A stretch of DNA of 50,785 nucleotides. It comes from Streptomyces inhibens. GTDB taxonomy: Bacteria > Actinomycetota > Actinomycetes > Streptomycetales > Streptomycetaceae. Location of the stretch: assembly GCF_003389455.1 (NCBI RefSeq), contig NZ_QUAC01000116.1:1-50785 (forward strand), given 5' to 3'. The position numbers and the translations under genes are program-made. This document shows, in pieces, positions 1 through 8,611 of the stretch (position 1 is its first letter; each line of letters begins with the position of its first letter). The notes below the pieces were generated by a model. That model saw only the letters and a list, made by a program, of their open reading frames with translations, searched no databases and was not told the origin of the DNA.

Positions 1-1249
1 AGCGCTGCTGCCGGCGGGGGCGCCGCTGACCGCCGCCCCCGCCGCGGCCGCGGCCCGAACGGCACACCGCACCACACCCGCCGCCCCGGCCACACCGGTC
101 CTCGACGGCAGGCGCCTCCAGCAGGCGAAGCAGCGCCTAGACGCCGGCGACCCCGCACTGCGGCACGCCGTACGGCAGTTGCGGACCAAGGCCGACGGGT
201 GGCTGGACCAGGGCCCGTGGACGGTGGTCGACAAACCCGGGCCGGCGCCGGGCGGTGACCCGCACGATTATCTGAGCCAGGCGCCGTACTGGTGGCCCTC
301 GCAGCCCAGGACCCCCGAGAACCCGCGTGGTTGCCCGTACGTCCAACGGGACGGCGAGCGCAATCCCGAGGTGGACACCGGCACCGACCACGCCGACCGC
401 GGCAAGGTCTTCGACTCGGTCAGTACGCTCAGCCTCGCCTGGTACTACACCGGCCGGGCGGCCTACGCCGAGCACGCCGCGAGGATTCTGCGCACCTGGT
501 TCACCGACCCGGACACCCGGATGAACCCGAATCTGGACCATGCGCAGTTCATCCCCTGTAAGTACGACGGCCGGGCCATCGGCATCATCGACTTCTCGCA
601 GCAGTTCACCGGGGTGCTGGACGCCACCGCGATCCTCGACACCGGTGCGCCCGGCTGGACCGGCGCCGACCGGACCGCGATGCGCGGCTGGTACCGGGAC
701 TTCCTGGGCTGGCTGGTGCACAGCGAATTCGGCAAGGAGGAGGCCGCGGCGGACAACAACCACGGTTCCTTCCACGACATGCAGGTCGCGGCGCTCGCGG
801 TGGCCACCGGCGACCGGGCGCTGGCCCGTACGACGGCAGGCGCGGCGCGCACCGGGCGGATCGACGCACAGATCACCGCCGACGGACGGCAGCCCAATGA
901 GCTCGCCCGCACCCGCAGCTGGCACTACTCGACCTTCAACCTGGTCGCCCTCACCCGGCTCGCCGACATCGGCAGGCACGTCGGCGTCGACCTCTGGGCC
1001 TACCGCGGCCCCAAGGGCGCGAGCCTGACCGGGGCGGTCGACCATCTGCTCCCGGCCGCGACCGGCGGCCGCTGGCCGTATCCGGAGCTGGACTTCCATG
1101 CGTACGCCGCGAGCGACCTCGTCCATGCGGCGGCGGACGCCGGGGACCGCAAGGCCCGCGCGGCGCTGGCCCACCTGGAGGCCCCGCCGGGCGGTGATCT
1201 GTGGGGGCTGCGCCCGGCGGCGGAACAGCTGGACTCGATCGCGGGGTGA
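1..1249 (+). CDS. Alginate lyase family protein (5' partial)
   Basis: The reading frame is open from base 2 to the TGA at 1247-1249, so the gene starts before the window. The visible N-terminus is an Ala/Pro-rich stretch that looks like the end of a secretion signal or a linker, followed by the conserved-looking VLDGRRLQQAKQRL segment. The body carries landmarks of the alginate-lyase fold (Pfam Alginate_lyase type): a PYWWPS segment, an NPNLDHAQFIP segment, the NNHGSFHDMQ motif whose Asn/His residues are typically catalytic, and an RSWHYSTFNL segment. It probably acts outside the cell on an acidic polysaccharide by beta-elimination, but the substrate cannot be read from sequence. A TTG at 179 is in frame but is internal and not a credible start. 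The gene stands alone, with a hairpin just after it. Confidence 0.85.
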   Translation, partial: ALLPAGAPLTAAPAAAAARTAHRTTPAAPATPVLDGRRLQQAKQRLDAGDPALRHAVRQLRTKADGWLDQGPWTVVDKPGPAPGGDPHDYLSQAPYWWPSQPRTPENPRGCPYVQRDGERNPEVDTGTDHADRGKVFDSVSTLSLAWYYTGRAAYAEHAARILRTWFTDPDTRMNPNLDHAQFIPCKYDGRAIGIIDFSQQFTGVLDATAILDTGAPGWTGADRTAMRGWYRDFLGWLVHSEFGKEEAAADNNHGSFHDMQVAALAVATGDRALARTTAGAARTGRIDAQITADGRQPNELARTRSWHYSTFNLVALTRLADIGRHVGVDLWAYRGPKGASLTGAVDHLLPAATGGRWPYPELDFHAYAASDLVHAAADAGDRKARAALAHLEAPPGGDLWGLRPAAEQLDSIAG

Positions 1250-1295
1250 GCGGGCGGGCGCGGCGGCGCCCGCCACCCGTTCGGCCGCGTGCTGT

Positions 1296-1314
1296 CGCCC
1301 CCGCCCCGGGGGCG
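1296..1314 (+). terminator. GC-rich hairpin after the lyase gene
   Basis: A perfect 7-bp stem, CGCCCCC pairing with GGGGGCG around a 5-nt loop, lies about 50 bp after the lyase stop and 60 bp before the sortase start. There is no clear U tract, which is common for Streptomyces terminators. Confidence 0.45.
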
Positions 1315-1374
1315 CGCCTAGCGTGCCGACTGGGGACCGCGCTCTGCGGGGCGCGCGGCCACGGGAGGTGAGCG

Positions 1375-2043
1375 ATGAGCCCGACAGACCCGCCAAAAAC
1401 GTCGCCCGGGGAGCCGGCGGCCCCGCGCCGGCCCAGGTGGGGCGTACTGGCCCTGGTGGGACTCATCGGATTCGGCATGGTCCGCCAGGGCCTGTCCGGC
1501 GAGGCGGACGGACCGCCGCAGCCGGGGGCCGCCACCTCGGTCTTCCCCGGCGACCGCCCGCCCGACGGCCCCGCACCGCCGCCGCTGCCCCGCTCCGCCC
1601 CCGCCCGGGTGGCGATCCCGTCGATCGAGGTGTCCGCCCCGGTGATGCCGCTGGGCCTGGACAAGGACGGCTGGATCGAGGCCCCGCCGGCCGGGGACGC
1701 CGATCTGGCGGGCTGGTACGCGGACGCGCCGTCGCCCGGCGAGAGCGGCACCGCCGTCCTGGTCGGCCATGTCGACTCGGCCGGCGGGCCCGCGGTCTTC
1801 TACGGACTGGGCGCCCTGGAGAAGGGCAAGACGATCCGGGTGACCCGCCAGGACGGGCGGACCGCGGTCTTCGAGGTCTACGGGATCCATGTCTTCGACA
1901 AGCGGAAGTTCCCCGCCCGGAAGATCTACGGCAGCACCGGCCACCCCGAGCTGCGCGTCCTGACCTGCGGCGGCGACTACTCCGCGGGCTCCGGCTACGC
2001 GGGCAATGTGGTGGTCTTCGCCAGGATGACGGGCACAACCTAG
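1375..2043 (+). CDS. Class F sortase
   Basis: A 222-aa membrane-anchored transpeptidase-type protein. A proline-rich cytoplasmic start is followed by one transmembrane segment (about residues 23-40) and a Pro-rich linker. The sortase beta-barrel then begins at about residue 75 (ARVAIPSIEVSAPV). The catalytic His lies in VGHVDS (His132) and the catalytic Cys in LTCGG (Cys198). The family joins a sorting-signal Thr to a cell-wall amine, but class F enzymes of actinomycetes are poorly characterised and no LPxTG-type substrate is encoded nearby. The start is ATG 1375, preceded by GGGAGGTG. It appears monocistronic. Confidence 0.9.
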   Translation: MSPTDPPKTSPGEPAAPRRPRWGVLALVGLIGFGMVRQGLSGEADGPPQPGAATSVFPGDRPPDGPAPPPLPRSAPARVAIPSIEVSAPVMPLGLDKDGWIEAPPAGDADLAGWYADAPSPGESGTAVLVGHVDSAGGPAVFYGLGALEKGKTIRVTRQDGRTAVFEVYGIHVFDKRKFPARKIYGSTGHPELRVLTCGGDYSAGSGYAGNVVVFARMTGTT

Positions 2044-2057
2044 GGACAGGCCCTCAG

Positions 2058-2087
2058 GAGATATCCCACCGGGTGAGCGGGTATCTC
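2058..2087 (+). terminator. Imperfect inverted repeat after the sortase gene
   Basis: GAGATATCCC and GGGTATCTC form a 9-bp stem with one bulged base around an 11-nt loop, starting 15 bp after the sortase stop. It could be a terminator or an operator for the GNAT gene; sequence alone does not decide. Confidence 0.4.
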
Positions 2088-2185
2088 ACGATTCGGAACG
2101 GCTCCCGCCGCACCGCCCGCCGCGTCTCCGTCCCACTCATCGGGCGGGATCGAAGCCCCGGATTCCGGTGTGATGTGCTGGCCCC

Positions 2186-2785
2186 ATGAGCATCTCGGTC
2201 ACCACCTGGTATCTGGAGCAGACCTCCCGCGACGAGCTGTCCCCCGTCCAGGAACCGCCGGCCGAGCAGGGTGTCCGGATCGTCCGGTCCGAGGTACCGT
2301 CGCCCGAGTTCAGTCGCTTCCTCTATACGGCGGTCGGCGGGGATGTCACCTGGACCGACCGGCTGACCTGGTCGTACGCGCAGTGGGCGGAGTACCTCGG
2401 GCGGCCGGGGGTGGAGACCTGGGTGGCGTACGAGCGCGGCACGCCCGCCGGGTTCATCGAGCTGGAGGCGGCTCCGGACGGATCCGTGGAGATCGTCTAC
2501 TTCGGGCTCGTCCCGGGCTTCCGGGGGCGCCGGATCGGCGGGCATCTGCTCGCGTACGGGATCGAGCGCGCCTGGGACCTGGCCGAGCGCCGGCCGGGAC
2601 AGGCGCAGACCAAGCGGGTGTGGCTGCACACCTGCACCAAGGACGGCCCGCATGCGATGGCCAACTACCAGCGGCGCGGCTTCCGGCTCTACGACACCAC
2701 GGTGACCGAGGAGCCCGAGGTACCGGCTCCGGGACCCTGGCCCGGCGCGGGTCCGCTGACGCCCCACACACTCGCCGGAAAGTGA
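2186..2785 (+). CDS. GNAT family N-acetyltransferase
   Basis: A 199-aa protein with the GNAT fold. The acceptor side includes a WVAYERGTPAGFIELE beta strand, and the acetyl-CoA pyrophosphate loop is visible as VPGFRGRRIGGHLL (about residues 109-122), matching the family Q/RxxGxG/A pattern. The C-terminal strand carries NYQRRGFRLYDT, typical of these enzymes. It transfers an acetyl group from acetyl-CoA to an amine whose identity cannot be inferred. The start is ATG 2186. It is separated from the sortase by about 140 bp and from the sulfur operon by almost 400 bp, so it is probably transcribed alone. Confidence 0.85.
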   Translation: MSISVTTWYLEQTSRDELSPVQEPPAEQGVRIVRSEVPSPEFSRFLYTAVGGDVTWTDRLTWSYAQWAEYLGRPGVETWVAYERGTPAGFIELEAAPDGSVEIVYFGLVPGFRGRRIGGHLLAYGIERAWDLAERRPGQAQTKRVWLHTCTKDGPHAMANYQRRGFRLYDTTVTEEPEVPAPGPWPGAGPLTPHTLAGK

Positions 2786-2799
2786 CCCACGACACATCA

Positions 2800-2814
2800 T
2801 CTCGTCATACGAGA
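2800..2814. promoter_or_regulatory. Candidate operator for the sulfur operon
   Basis: TCTCGT-CAT-ACGAGA is a perfect 6-bp inverted repeat with a 3-bp spacer, loosely flanked by CATC/GATG. It lies about 365 bp before the sulfite reductase start in otherwise non-coding DNA. A dimeric repressor site is a reasonable reading; the regulator is unknown. Confidence 0.4.
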
Positions 2815-2975
2815 CGATGGTGTCCGAATCCTGGATAACGGTGGACTGGCCGGAGAACGGCGTGCCAGGCTTCCGCCATGTCTCGAGCTGGAATTGCCTT
2901 GGTGAGTCGGCGGCACGTCGACCTCGGCCGCATGTCCAGCGCCATTTGTCGGGCGGGCTGAGGCTGTATTGACCA

Positions 2976-2990
2976 GGGGCCTTCGGCCCC
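2976..2990 (+). promoter_or_regulatory. Stable hairpin in the sulfur-operon leader
   Basis: GGGGCC and GGCCCC form a perfect 6-bp stem around a TTC loop, about 190 bp before the sulfite reductase start. It could terminate transcription early, shield the mRNA, or do nothing; no alternative pairing was identified by eye. Confidence 0.35.
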
Positions 2991-3178
2991 GGGCAGCGCC
3001 CAGCACCACCGAACTTCCCGCCGTCCCCATCGTCGTGGACGCGCTGAGACCCCACGACCCGCAGACCTCCTCCGACGCGTCGCCACGCGCCGTCTTTCGG
3101 TGTGTCCGCGCAGGTCATCGTGGGTGCCCGGCGCCCAGGTCCGCATCCCTTGAGCCCCGCCCAGAAGGACGTACACCC

Positions 3179-4876
3179 ATGGCCGCCACCCCGGAAAGCC
3201 CCGCAGCCGCCACGACCCGCCGCAAGGCCGGACGCCACCGCGGCGAGGGCCAGTGGGCCGTTGGTCACTTCACGCCGCTCAACGGCAATGAGCAGTTCAA
3301 GAAGGACGACGACGGTCTCAATGTGCGGACACGCATTGAGACGATCTACTCCAAGGCCGGTTTCGACTCGATCGACCCCAACGACCTTCGCGGGCGGATG
3401 CGTTGGTGGGGCCTGTACACCCAGCGCAAGCCCGGGATCGACGGCGGCAAGACCGCGATCCTGGAGCCGGAGGAGCTGGACGACAAGTACTTCATGCTGC
3501 GGGTCCGCATCGACGGCGGGCGGCTGACCACCGAGCAGCTGCGCGTCATCGGCGAGATCTCACAGGAGTTCGCGCGCGGCACCGCGGACCTCACCGACCG
3601 GCAGAACGTCCAGTACCACTGGATCCGGATCGAGGACGTACCGGAGATCTGGCAGCGGCTGGAGGCCGTGGGCCTGTCCACCACCGAGGCGTGCGGTGAC
3701 ACCCCCCGTGTCATCCTCGGCTCGCCGGTCGCCGGGATCGCCGAGGACGAGATCATCGACGGCACCCCGGTCATCGAGGAGATCCAGCGCCGGATCATCG
3801 GCAACCCCGCGTTCTCCAACCTGCCGCGCAAGTTCAAGTCCGCGGTCTCCGGCTCGCCGCTGCTGGACGTCGCGCACGAGATCAACGACATCTCGTTCGT
3901 CGGCGTCGAGCACCCCGAGCACGGTCCGGGCTTCGATGTGTGGGTCGGCGGCGGACTGTCGACCAACCCCAAGCTCGGTGTCCGGCTGGGCGCATGGGTC
4001 TCGCGCGAGGAGGCCGCCGATGTCTACGAAGGCGTCATCTCGATCTTCCGCGACTACGGCTACCGCCGGCTGCGCACCCGCGCCCGGCTGAAGTTCCTGG
4101 TCGCCGACTGGGGCACGGAGAAGTTCCGCCAGGTGCTGGAGGACGAGTACCTCAAGCGGAAGCTGACCGACGGGCCCGCTCCGGCGCAGCCCGGGCAGCA
4201 GTGGCGCGACCACGTCGGTGTGCACAGGCAGAAGGACGGCCGCTACTACGTGGGCTTCGCCCCGCGCGTCGGCCGGGTGGACGGCACCACCCTCACCAAG
4301 ATCGCCGAACTCGCCGCGCAGCACGGCTCGGGCCGGCTGCGGACCACCGCCGAGCAGAAGATGATCGTGCTGGACATCGACGAGTCGCAGGTCGACTCGC
4401 TGGTCTCCGGTCTGGAGTCGCTCGACCTGCGGGTCAAGCCGTCCCCGTTCCGGCGCGGCACGATGGCCTGCACCGGCATCGAGTTCTGCAAGCTGGCGAT
4501 CGTCGAGACCAAGGGCCGTGGCGCCTCGCTGATCGACGAACTGGAGCGCCGGCTCCCCGAGTTCGACGAGCCGATCACCATCAACATCAACGGCTGCCCC
4601 AACGCCTGCGCCCGTATCCAGGTCGCGGACATCGGCCTCAAGGGCCAGCTGGTCCTGGACGACGACGGCAACCAGGTCGAGGGCTACCAGGTGCACCTGG
4701 GCGGTGCGCTCGGGCTGGAGGCCGGTTTCGGCCGCAAGGTCCGCGGCCTGAAGGTCACCGCCGACGAACTGCCCGACTACGTCGAGCGGGTGGTGCGCAA
4801 CTTCCAGGAGCAGCGCACCGAGGGTGAGCGGTTCGCCCAGTGGGCGGCCCGTGCGGAAGAGGGTGCGCTGAAGTGA
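3179..4876 (+). CDS. sir: Sulfite (nitrite/sulfite) reductase, siroheme type
   Basis: A 565-aa ferredoxin-type reductase that converts sulfite to sulfide in cytosolic sulfate assimilation. It has the two-fold repeat of a ferredoxin-like half-domain followed by a siroheme/4Fe-4S domain (first repeat about residues 60-330, second about 340-560). The cluster and siroheme ligands are visible as CTGIEFC (Cys431, Cys437) and NGCPNAC (Cys473, Cys477). The start chosen is ATG 3179, with AGAAGGA about 10 nt upstream; an open frame further upstream is not protein-like. It is the first gene of a long operon, and its TGA overlaps the GTG of the zinc-ribbon gene. The sulfur context favours sulfite over nitrite as substrate. 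Confidence 0.95.
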   Translation: MAATPESPAAATTRRKAGRHRGEGQWAVGHFTPLNGNEQFKKDDDGLNVRTRIETIYSKAGFDSIDPNDLRGRMRWWGLYTQRKPGIDGGKTAILEPEELDDKYFMLRVRIDGGRLTTEQLRVIGEISQEFARGTADLTDRQNVQYHWIRIEDVPEIWQRLEAVGLSTTEACGDTPRVILGSPVAGIAEDEIIDGTPVIEEIQRRIIGNPAFSNLPRKFKSAVSGSPLLDVAHEINDISFVGVEHPEHGPGFDVWVGGGLSTNPKLGVRLGAWVSREEAADVYEGVISIFRDYGYRRLRTRARLKFLVADWGTEKFRQVLEDEYLKRKLTDGPAPAQPGQQWRDHVGVHRQKDGRYYVGFAPRVGRVDGTTLTKIAELAAQHGSGRLRTTAEQKMIVLDIDESQVDSLVSGLESLDLRVKPSPFRRGTMACTGIEFCKLAIVETKGRGASLIDELERRLPEFDEPITININGCPNACARIQVADIGLKGQLVLDDDGNQVEGYQVHLGGALGLEAGFGRKVRGLKVTADELPDYVERVVRNFQEQRTEGERFAQWAARAEEGALK

Positions 4877-5064
4877 GCGAACGCGCCGCGCCCTTCTACT
4901 GCCCGTACTGCGGGGACGAGGACCTGCGCCCTTCGGAAGAAGAAGGCCACGGTGCTTGGGAATGCCGGTCGTGCAGCCGCGCGTTCCGGCTGAAGTTCCT
5001 GGGCCTGCTGGCCCCGGGACGGACCGGACATTCCCCCGCCGCTTCCCCCGGAGGTGAGTCGTGA
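4873..5064 (+). CDS. Small zinc-ribbon protein of the sulfur operon
   Basis: A 63-aa protein starting at GTG 4873, which overlaps the sulfite reductase stop (GTGA), and ending in a TGA that overlaps the cysH start. Four cysteines in two pairs (CPYCG near residue 10 and CRSC near residue 34) form a zinc-ribbon or rubredoxin-like knuckle; the C-terminal third is Pro/Gly-rich and probably disordered. The tight coupling on both sides suggests stoichiometric expression with the reductases. It could be an electron-transfer or assembly accessory for sulfite reductase or CysH, but this is inference from position. A small protein at this place is usual in Streptomyces sulfur loci. Confidence 0.8.
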   Translation: MSERAAPFYCPYCGDEDLRPSEEEGHGAWECRSCSRAFRLKFLGLLAPGRTGHSPAASPGGES

Positions 5065-5762
5065 CCACCCCTACCACCGCTGCCGACCTTCAGCAGCTCG
5101 CCGAACAGGCGGGCCGTGACCTGGAGGACGCGCCGGCCCTGGAGATCCTCAAGTGGGCCGCCGAGACGTTCGGTCCGCGCTTCTGCGTCACCTCGTCCAT
5201 GGAGGACGCGGTCGTCGCGCACCTGGCGTCGCGGGCGTTCCCCGGCGTGGACGTGGTCTTCCTGGACACCGGCTACCACTTCCCGGAAACGATCGGGACG
5301 CGGGACGCGGTGGCCGAGGTGATGGACGTCAATGTCATCACCCTGACTCCTCGTCAGACAGTGGCCGAGCAGGACGCCGAGTACGGACCGAAGCTGCACG
5401 ACCGCAACCCCGACCTGTGCTGCGCACTGCGCAAGGTCAAGCCCCTCGAAGAGGGTCTGACCGGCTACGACGCATGGGCCACGGGCCTGCGCCGGGACGA
5501 GTCGCCCACCCGGGCGAACACCCCGGTCGTCGGCTGGGACCCCAAGCGCCAAAAGGTCAAGGTCTCGCCGATCGCCCGCTGGACGCAGGCCGACGTGGAC
5601 GCGTATGTGACCGAGCACGGTGTGCTCACCAACCCGCTGCTGATGGACGGCTATGCCTCCGTCGGCTGCGCGCCCTGCACCCGCCGGGTGCTGGCGGGCG
5701 AGGACATACGGGCCGGCCGCTGGGCCGGCAGCAACAAGACCGAGTGCGGGCTGCACGGATGA
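5061..5762 (+). CDS. cysH: Phosphoadenylyl/adenylyl-sulfate reductase
   Basis: A 233-aa enzyme reducing activated sulfate (APS or PAPS) to sulfite with thioredoxin. The adenosine-sulfate-binding fold carries VTSSMEDAVVAHL and DTGYHFPET motifs. The paired cysteines CC (120-121) and CAPC (203-206), which ligate a 4Fe-4S cluster, mark the APS-reductase-type family, and the catalytic Cys is in the terminal KTECGLH motif. The GTG start overlaps the upstream stop. Although CC-type enzymes usually use APS directly, the operon also encodes APS kinase, so PAPS may also be made. The cysC gene follows with 20 bp between cysH stop and the preferred cysC start. Confidence 0.95.
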   Translation: MTTPTTAADLQQLAEQAGRDLEDAPALEILKWAAETFGPRFCVTSSMEDAVVAHLASRAFPGVDVVFLDTGYHFPETIGTRDAVAEVMDVNVITLTPRQTVAEQDAEYGPKLHDRNPDLCCALRKVKPLEEGLTGYDAWATGLRRDESPTRANTPVVGWDPKRQKVKVSPIARWTQADVDAYVTEHGVLTNPLLMDGYASVGCAPCTRRVLAGEDIRAGRWAGSNKTECGLHG

Positions 5763-5782
5763 CCGAGCATCAGGAGAGAGCA

Positions 5783-6316
5783 ATGACGGGCGCCACGATC
5801 TGGCTGACCGGTCTGCCGAGCGCGGGCAAGACGACCATCGCGCACGAGTTGGCCGGCCGGCTGCGCGGCGAGGGCCACGCCGTCGAGGTGCTCGACGGCG
5901 ACGAGATCCGCGAGTTCCTCTCCGCGGGCCTCGGTTTCACCCGCGAGGACCGGCACACCAACGTCCAGCGCATCGGCTTCGTGGCCGAGCTGCTGGCGAG
6001 CAACGGCGTCAAGGCGCTGGTGCCGGTGATCGCGCCGTACGAGGACAGCCGCGAGGCGGTACGGGGGCGCCACCAGAGCGAGGGCACCGCGTACTTGGAG
6101 GTGCATGTGGCCACCCCGGTCGAGGTGTGCTCCGAGCGTGATGTGAAGGGCCTGTACGCCAAGCAGGCGGCCGGCGAGATCTCCGGTCTGACCGGCGTGG
6201 ACGACCCCTACGAGCAGCCCGAATCGCCCGATCTGCGCATCGAGTCGCACACCCAGACCGTGCAGGAGTCCGCAGCCGCGCTGCACGCGCTGCTCGTCGA
6301 AAGGGGACTGGCGTGA
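5783..6316 (+). CDS. cysC: Adenylyl-sulfate (APS) kinase
   Basis: A 177-aa P-loop kinase that phosphorylates APS to PAPS. The Walker A motif is GLPSAGKT (Lys16), followed by the LDGDEIR segment, and the family's APS-binding segments GFTREDRHTNVQRIG and VIAPYEDSREAVR are present; GLYAKQAAGEISGLTGVDDPYE is the usual lid region. ATG 5783 is chosen because AGGAGAG lies 5-11 nt upstream; an alternative ATG at 5759 overlaps the cysH stop and would add eight residues. The gene ends in a TGA overlapping the cysD GTG. Confidence 0.93.
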   Translation: MTGATIWLTGLPSAGKTTIAHELAGRLRGEGHAVEVLDGDEIREFLSAGLGFTREDRHTNVQRIGFVAELLASNGVKALVPVIAPYEDSREAVRGRHQSEGTAYLEVHVATPVEVCSERDVKGLYAKQAAGEISGLTGVDDPYEQPESPDLRIESHTQTVQESAAALHALLVERGLA

Positions 6317-7263
6317 CCACCGCGACCGTTCTGACCGAGACCGGCGGCGAGCCGGGGGGCGACAGCCTCTATGCGCTGTCGCACCTGGACGCCCTGGAGT
6401 CCGAGGCGGTGCACATCTTCCGCGAGGTGGCGGGCGAGTTCGAGCGGCCGGTGATCCTGTTCTCCGGCGGCAAGGACTCCATCGTCATGCTCCACCTGGC
6501 GCTGAAGGCGTTCGCGCCGGCCGCGGTGCCGTTCTCGCTGCTGCACGTCGACACCGGGCACAACTTCCCCGAGGTCCTCGACTACCGCGACCGCACCGTC
6601 GAGCGGCACGGCCTGCGGCTGCACATCGCCTCCGTCCAGGAGTTCATCGACCGCGGTGAGCTGCGCGAGCGGCCCGACGGCACCCGTAATCCGCTGCAGA
6701 CCGTGCCGCTGCTGGACGCCATCGAGAAGAGCCGCTTCGACGCGGTCTTCGGCGGCGGCCGGCGCGACGAGGAGAAGGCGCGCGCCAAGGAACGGGTCTT
6801 CTCGCTGCGCGACGAGTTCGGCGGCTGGGACCCGCGCCGCCAGCGCCCCGAGCTGTGGCAGCTCTACAACGGCAAGCACTCCCCCGGCGAACACGTCCGC
6901 GTCTTCCCGCTCTCCAACTGGACCGAGCTGGACGTATGGCAGTACATCGCCCGCGAGAAGATCGAACTGCCCGCCATCTACTACGCCCACGAGCGTGAGG
7001 TCTTCGCCCGTAACGGGATGTGGCTGGCGCCCGGTGAGTGGGGCGGCCCCAAGGACGGCGAGCGCCTGGAGACCCGGCAGGTGCGCTACCGCACGGTCGG
7101 CGACATGTCCTGCACCGGCGCGGTCGACTCCGACGCCGAGACCATCGAGGCCGTCATCACGGAGATCGCCGCGTCCCGGCTGACCGAACGGGGTGCCACC
7201 CGGGCCGACGACAAGATGTCCGAGGCCGCCATGGAGGACCGCAAGCGCGAGGGGTACTTCTAA
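6313..7263 (+). CDS. cysD: Sulfate adenylyltransferase subunit 2
   Basis: A 316-aa PP-loop ATP pyrophosphatase that forms APS from sulfate and ATP as a heterodimer with CysN. The PP-loop is SGGKDS (residues 51-56), followed by LLHVDTGHNFPEVLDYRD and, near the C-terminus, RYRTVGDMSCTGAVDSDA, both diagnostic for the family. The length is normal. The GTG start overlaps the cysC stop, and cysN begins 3 nt after its TAA, so the four sulfate-activation and reduction genes are translationally coupled. Confidence 0.96.
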   Translation: MTTATVLTETGGEPGGDSLYALSHLDALESEAVHIFREVAGEFERPVILFSGGKDSIVMLHLALKAFAPAAVPFSLLHVDTGHNFPEVLDYRDRTVERHGLRLHIASVQEFIDRGELRERPDGTRNPLQTVPLLDAIEKSRFDAVFGGGRRDEEKARAKERVFSLRDEFGGWDPRRQRPELWQLYNGKHSPGEHVRVFPLSNWTELDVWQYIAREKIELPAIYYAHEREVFARNGMWLAPGEWGGPKDGERLETRQVRYRTVGDMSCTGAVDSDAETIEAVITEIAASRLTERGATRADDKMSEAAMEDRKREGYF

Positions 7264-7265
7264 CC

Positions 7266-8609
7266 ATGAGCACGATCAATACCGTTGACGCGGGTGCCAC
7301 CTCACTGCTGCGTTTCGCCACCGCCGGGTCCGTGGACGACGGCAAGTCGACCCTGGTGGGCCGGCTGCTGCACGACTCCAAGTCGGTGCTCGCCGACCAG
7401 CTGGAGGCCGTCGAGCACGCCTCCCGCAACCGCGGGCAGGAAGCGCCCGACCTGGCGCTGCTGACCGACGGGCTGCGCGCCGAGCGCGAGCAGGGCATCA
7501 CCATCGATGTCGCCTACCGCTACTTCGCCACGCCGCGGCGCCGCTTCATCCTGGCGGACACCCCCGGCCATGTGCAGTACACCCGCAACATGGTCACCGG
7601 CGCCTCCACCGCCGAGCTGGCCGTGGTGCTGGTCGACGCCCGCAACGGTGTCGTCGAGCAGACCCGCCGGCATGCCGCGGTCGCCGCGCTGCTGCGCGTC
7701 CCGCATGTCGTCCTGGCCGTCAACAAGATGGACCTGGTCGACTACGCCGAGCCCGTCTTCGCCGCCATCGCCGAGGAGTTCACGACGTACGCGGCCTCGC
7801 TCGGCGTACCGGAGATCACCGCCATCCCGATCTCGGCGCTGGCCGGCGACAACGTCGTGGAGCCCTCCGCCCATATGGACTGGTACGGCGGACCGACCGT
7901 GCTGGAGCACCTGGAGACCGTGCCCGTCGTCGCCGACCCGTCGGACGACCCCGGCCGTTTCCCGGTCCAGTACGTCATCCGGCCACAGACCGCCGAGCAC
8001 CCCGACTACCGCGGCTACGCGGGCCAGATCGCCTCCGGCGTACTGCGCGTCGGCGACGCCGTCACCGTCCTGCCCTCCGGCCGTACGAGCACCATCGAGG
8101 CGATCGACGCACTCGGCCAGGCCGTGGACGTCGCCTGGGCGCCGCAGTCGGTGACCGTCCGGCTCACCGATGACCTGGACATCTCGCGCGGTGACCTGAT
8201 CGCCCCGACCGCCACGGCGCCGTCGGTCTCCCAGGACATCGAGGCCACCATCTGCCATGTCGCCGACCGGCCGCTGACCGTCGGCCAGCGGGTGCTGCTC
8301 AAGCACACCACCCGCACGGTCAAGGCGATCGTCAAGGACATCCCGTCCCGGCTGACGCTGGACGACCTGTCCCAGCACCCGGCGCCCGGTGAGCTGGTCG
8401 CCAACGACATCGGACGGATCGTGGTCCGTACGGCCGAGCCGCTGGCCCTGGACGCCTACGCCGACTCCCGGCGCACCGGTTCGTTCCTACTGATCGACCC
8501 GGCGGACGGTACGACGCTGACCGCGGGAATGGCGGGCACCGCCTTCGCGGAGGCGGCGGCCGACGCCGCGCCGGCCGACGCGGCGGACGACGAGGGATGG
8601 GACTTCTGA
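7266..8609 (+). CDS. cysN: Sulfate adenylyltransferase subunit 1 (GTPase)
   Basis: A 447-aa EF-Tu-like GTPase that stimulates CysD. The G domain has G1 GSVDDGKST (Lys27), G3 DTPGHVQYTRNM and G4 NKMDLVD. Two beta-barrel domains follow (about residues 230-440) with an acidic/Ala-rich C-terminal tail. It is not fused to an APS kinase, consistent with the separate cysC upstream. ATG 7266 is chosen; the frame is open much further upstream but that part overlaps cysD and is not GTPase-like. Confidence 0.95.
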   Translation: MSTINTVDAGATSLLRFATAGSVDDGKSTLVGRLLHDSKSVLADQLEAVEHASRNRGQEAPDLALLTDGLRAEREQGITIDVAYRYFATPRRRFILADTPGHVQYTRNMVTGASTAELAVVLVDARNGVVEQTRRHAAVAALLRVPHVVLAVNKMDLVDYAEPVFAAIAEEFTTYAASLGVPEITAIPISALAGDNVVEPSAHMDWYGGPTVLEHLETVPVVADPSDDPGRFPVQYVIRPQTAEHPDYRGYAGQIASGVLRVGDAVTVLPSGRTSTIEAIDALGQAVDVAWAPQSVTVRLTDDLDISRGDLIAPTATAPSVSQDIEATICHVADRPLTVGQRVLLKHTTRTVKAIVKDIPSRLTLDDLSQHPAPGELVANDIGRIVVRTAEPLALDAYADSRRTGSFLLIDPADGTTLTAGMAGTAFAEAAADAAPADAADDEGWDF

Positions 8610-8611
8610 TC

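Larger units (their letters stand above)
2786..3178 (+). other. Leader region of the sulfur-assimilation operon
   Basis: About 390 bp with no supported gene. It holds the TCTCGT/ACGAGA inverted repeat at 2800-2814, a very stable GGGGCC-TTC-GGCCCC hairpin at 2976-2990 and, just before the sulfite reductase start, an AGAAGGA ribosome site. The sulfite reductase frame stays open back to 2969, but that extension is low-complexity and lacks family homology. I could not match the region to a SAM or cobalamin riboswitch consensus by eye. Confidence 0.5.

Noticed and set aside
2969..3178. N-terminal extension of sulfite reductase by 70 codons
   Set aside because: The extension is low-complexity and not part of the family; ATG 3179 has a good ribosome site and gives the normal length.
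2786..3178. SAM or cobalamin riboswitch before the sulfur genes
   Set aside because: I looked for the conserved cores and could not fit them; a covariance-model search (Rfam/Infernal) would be decisive.
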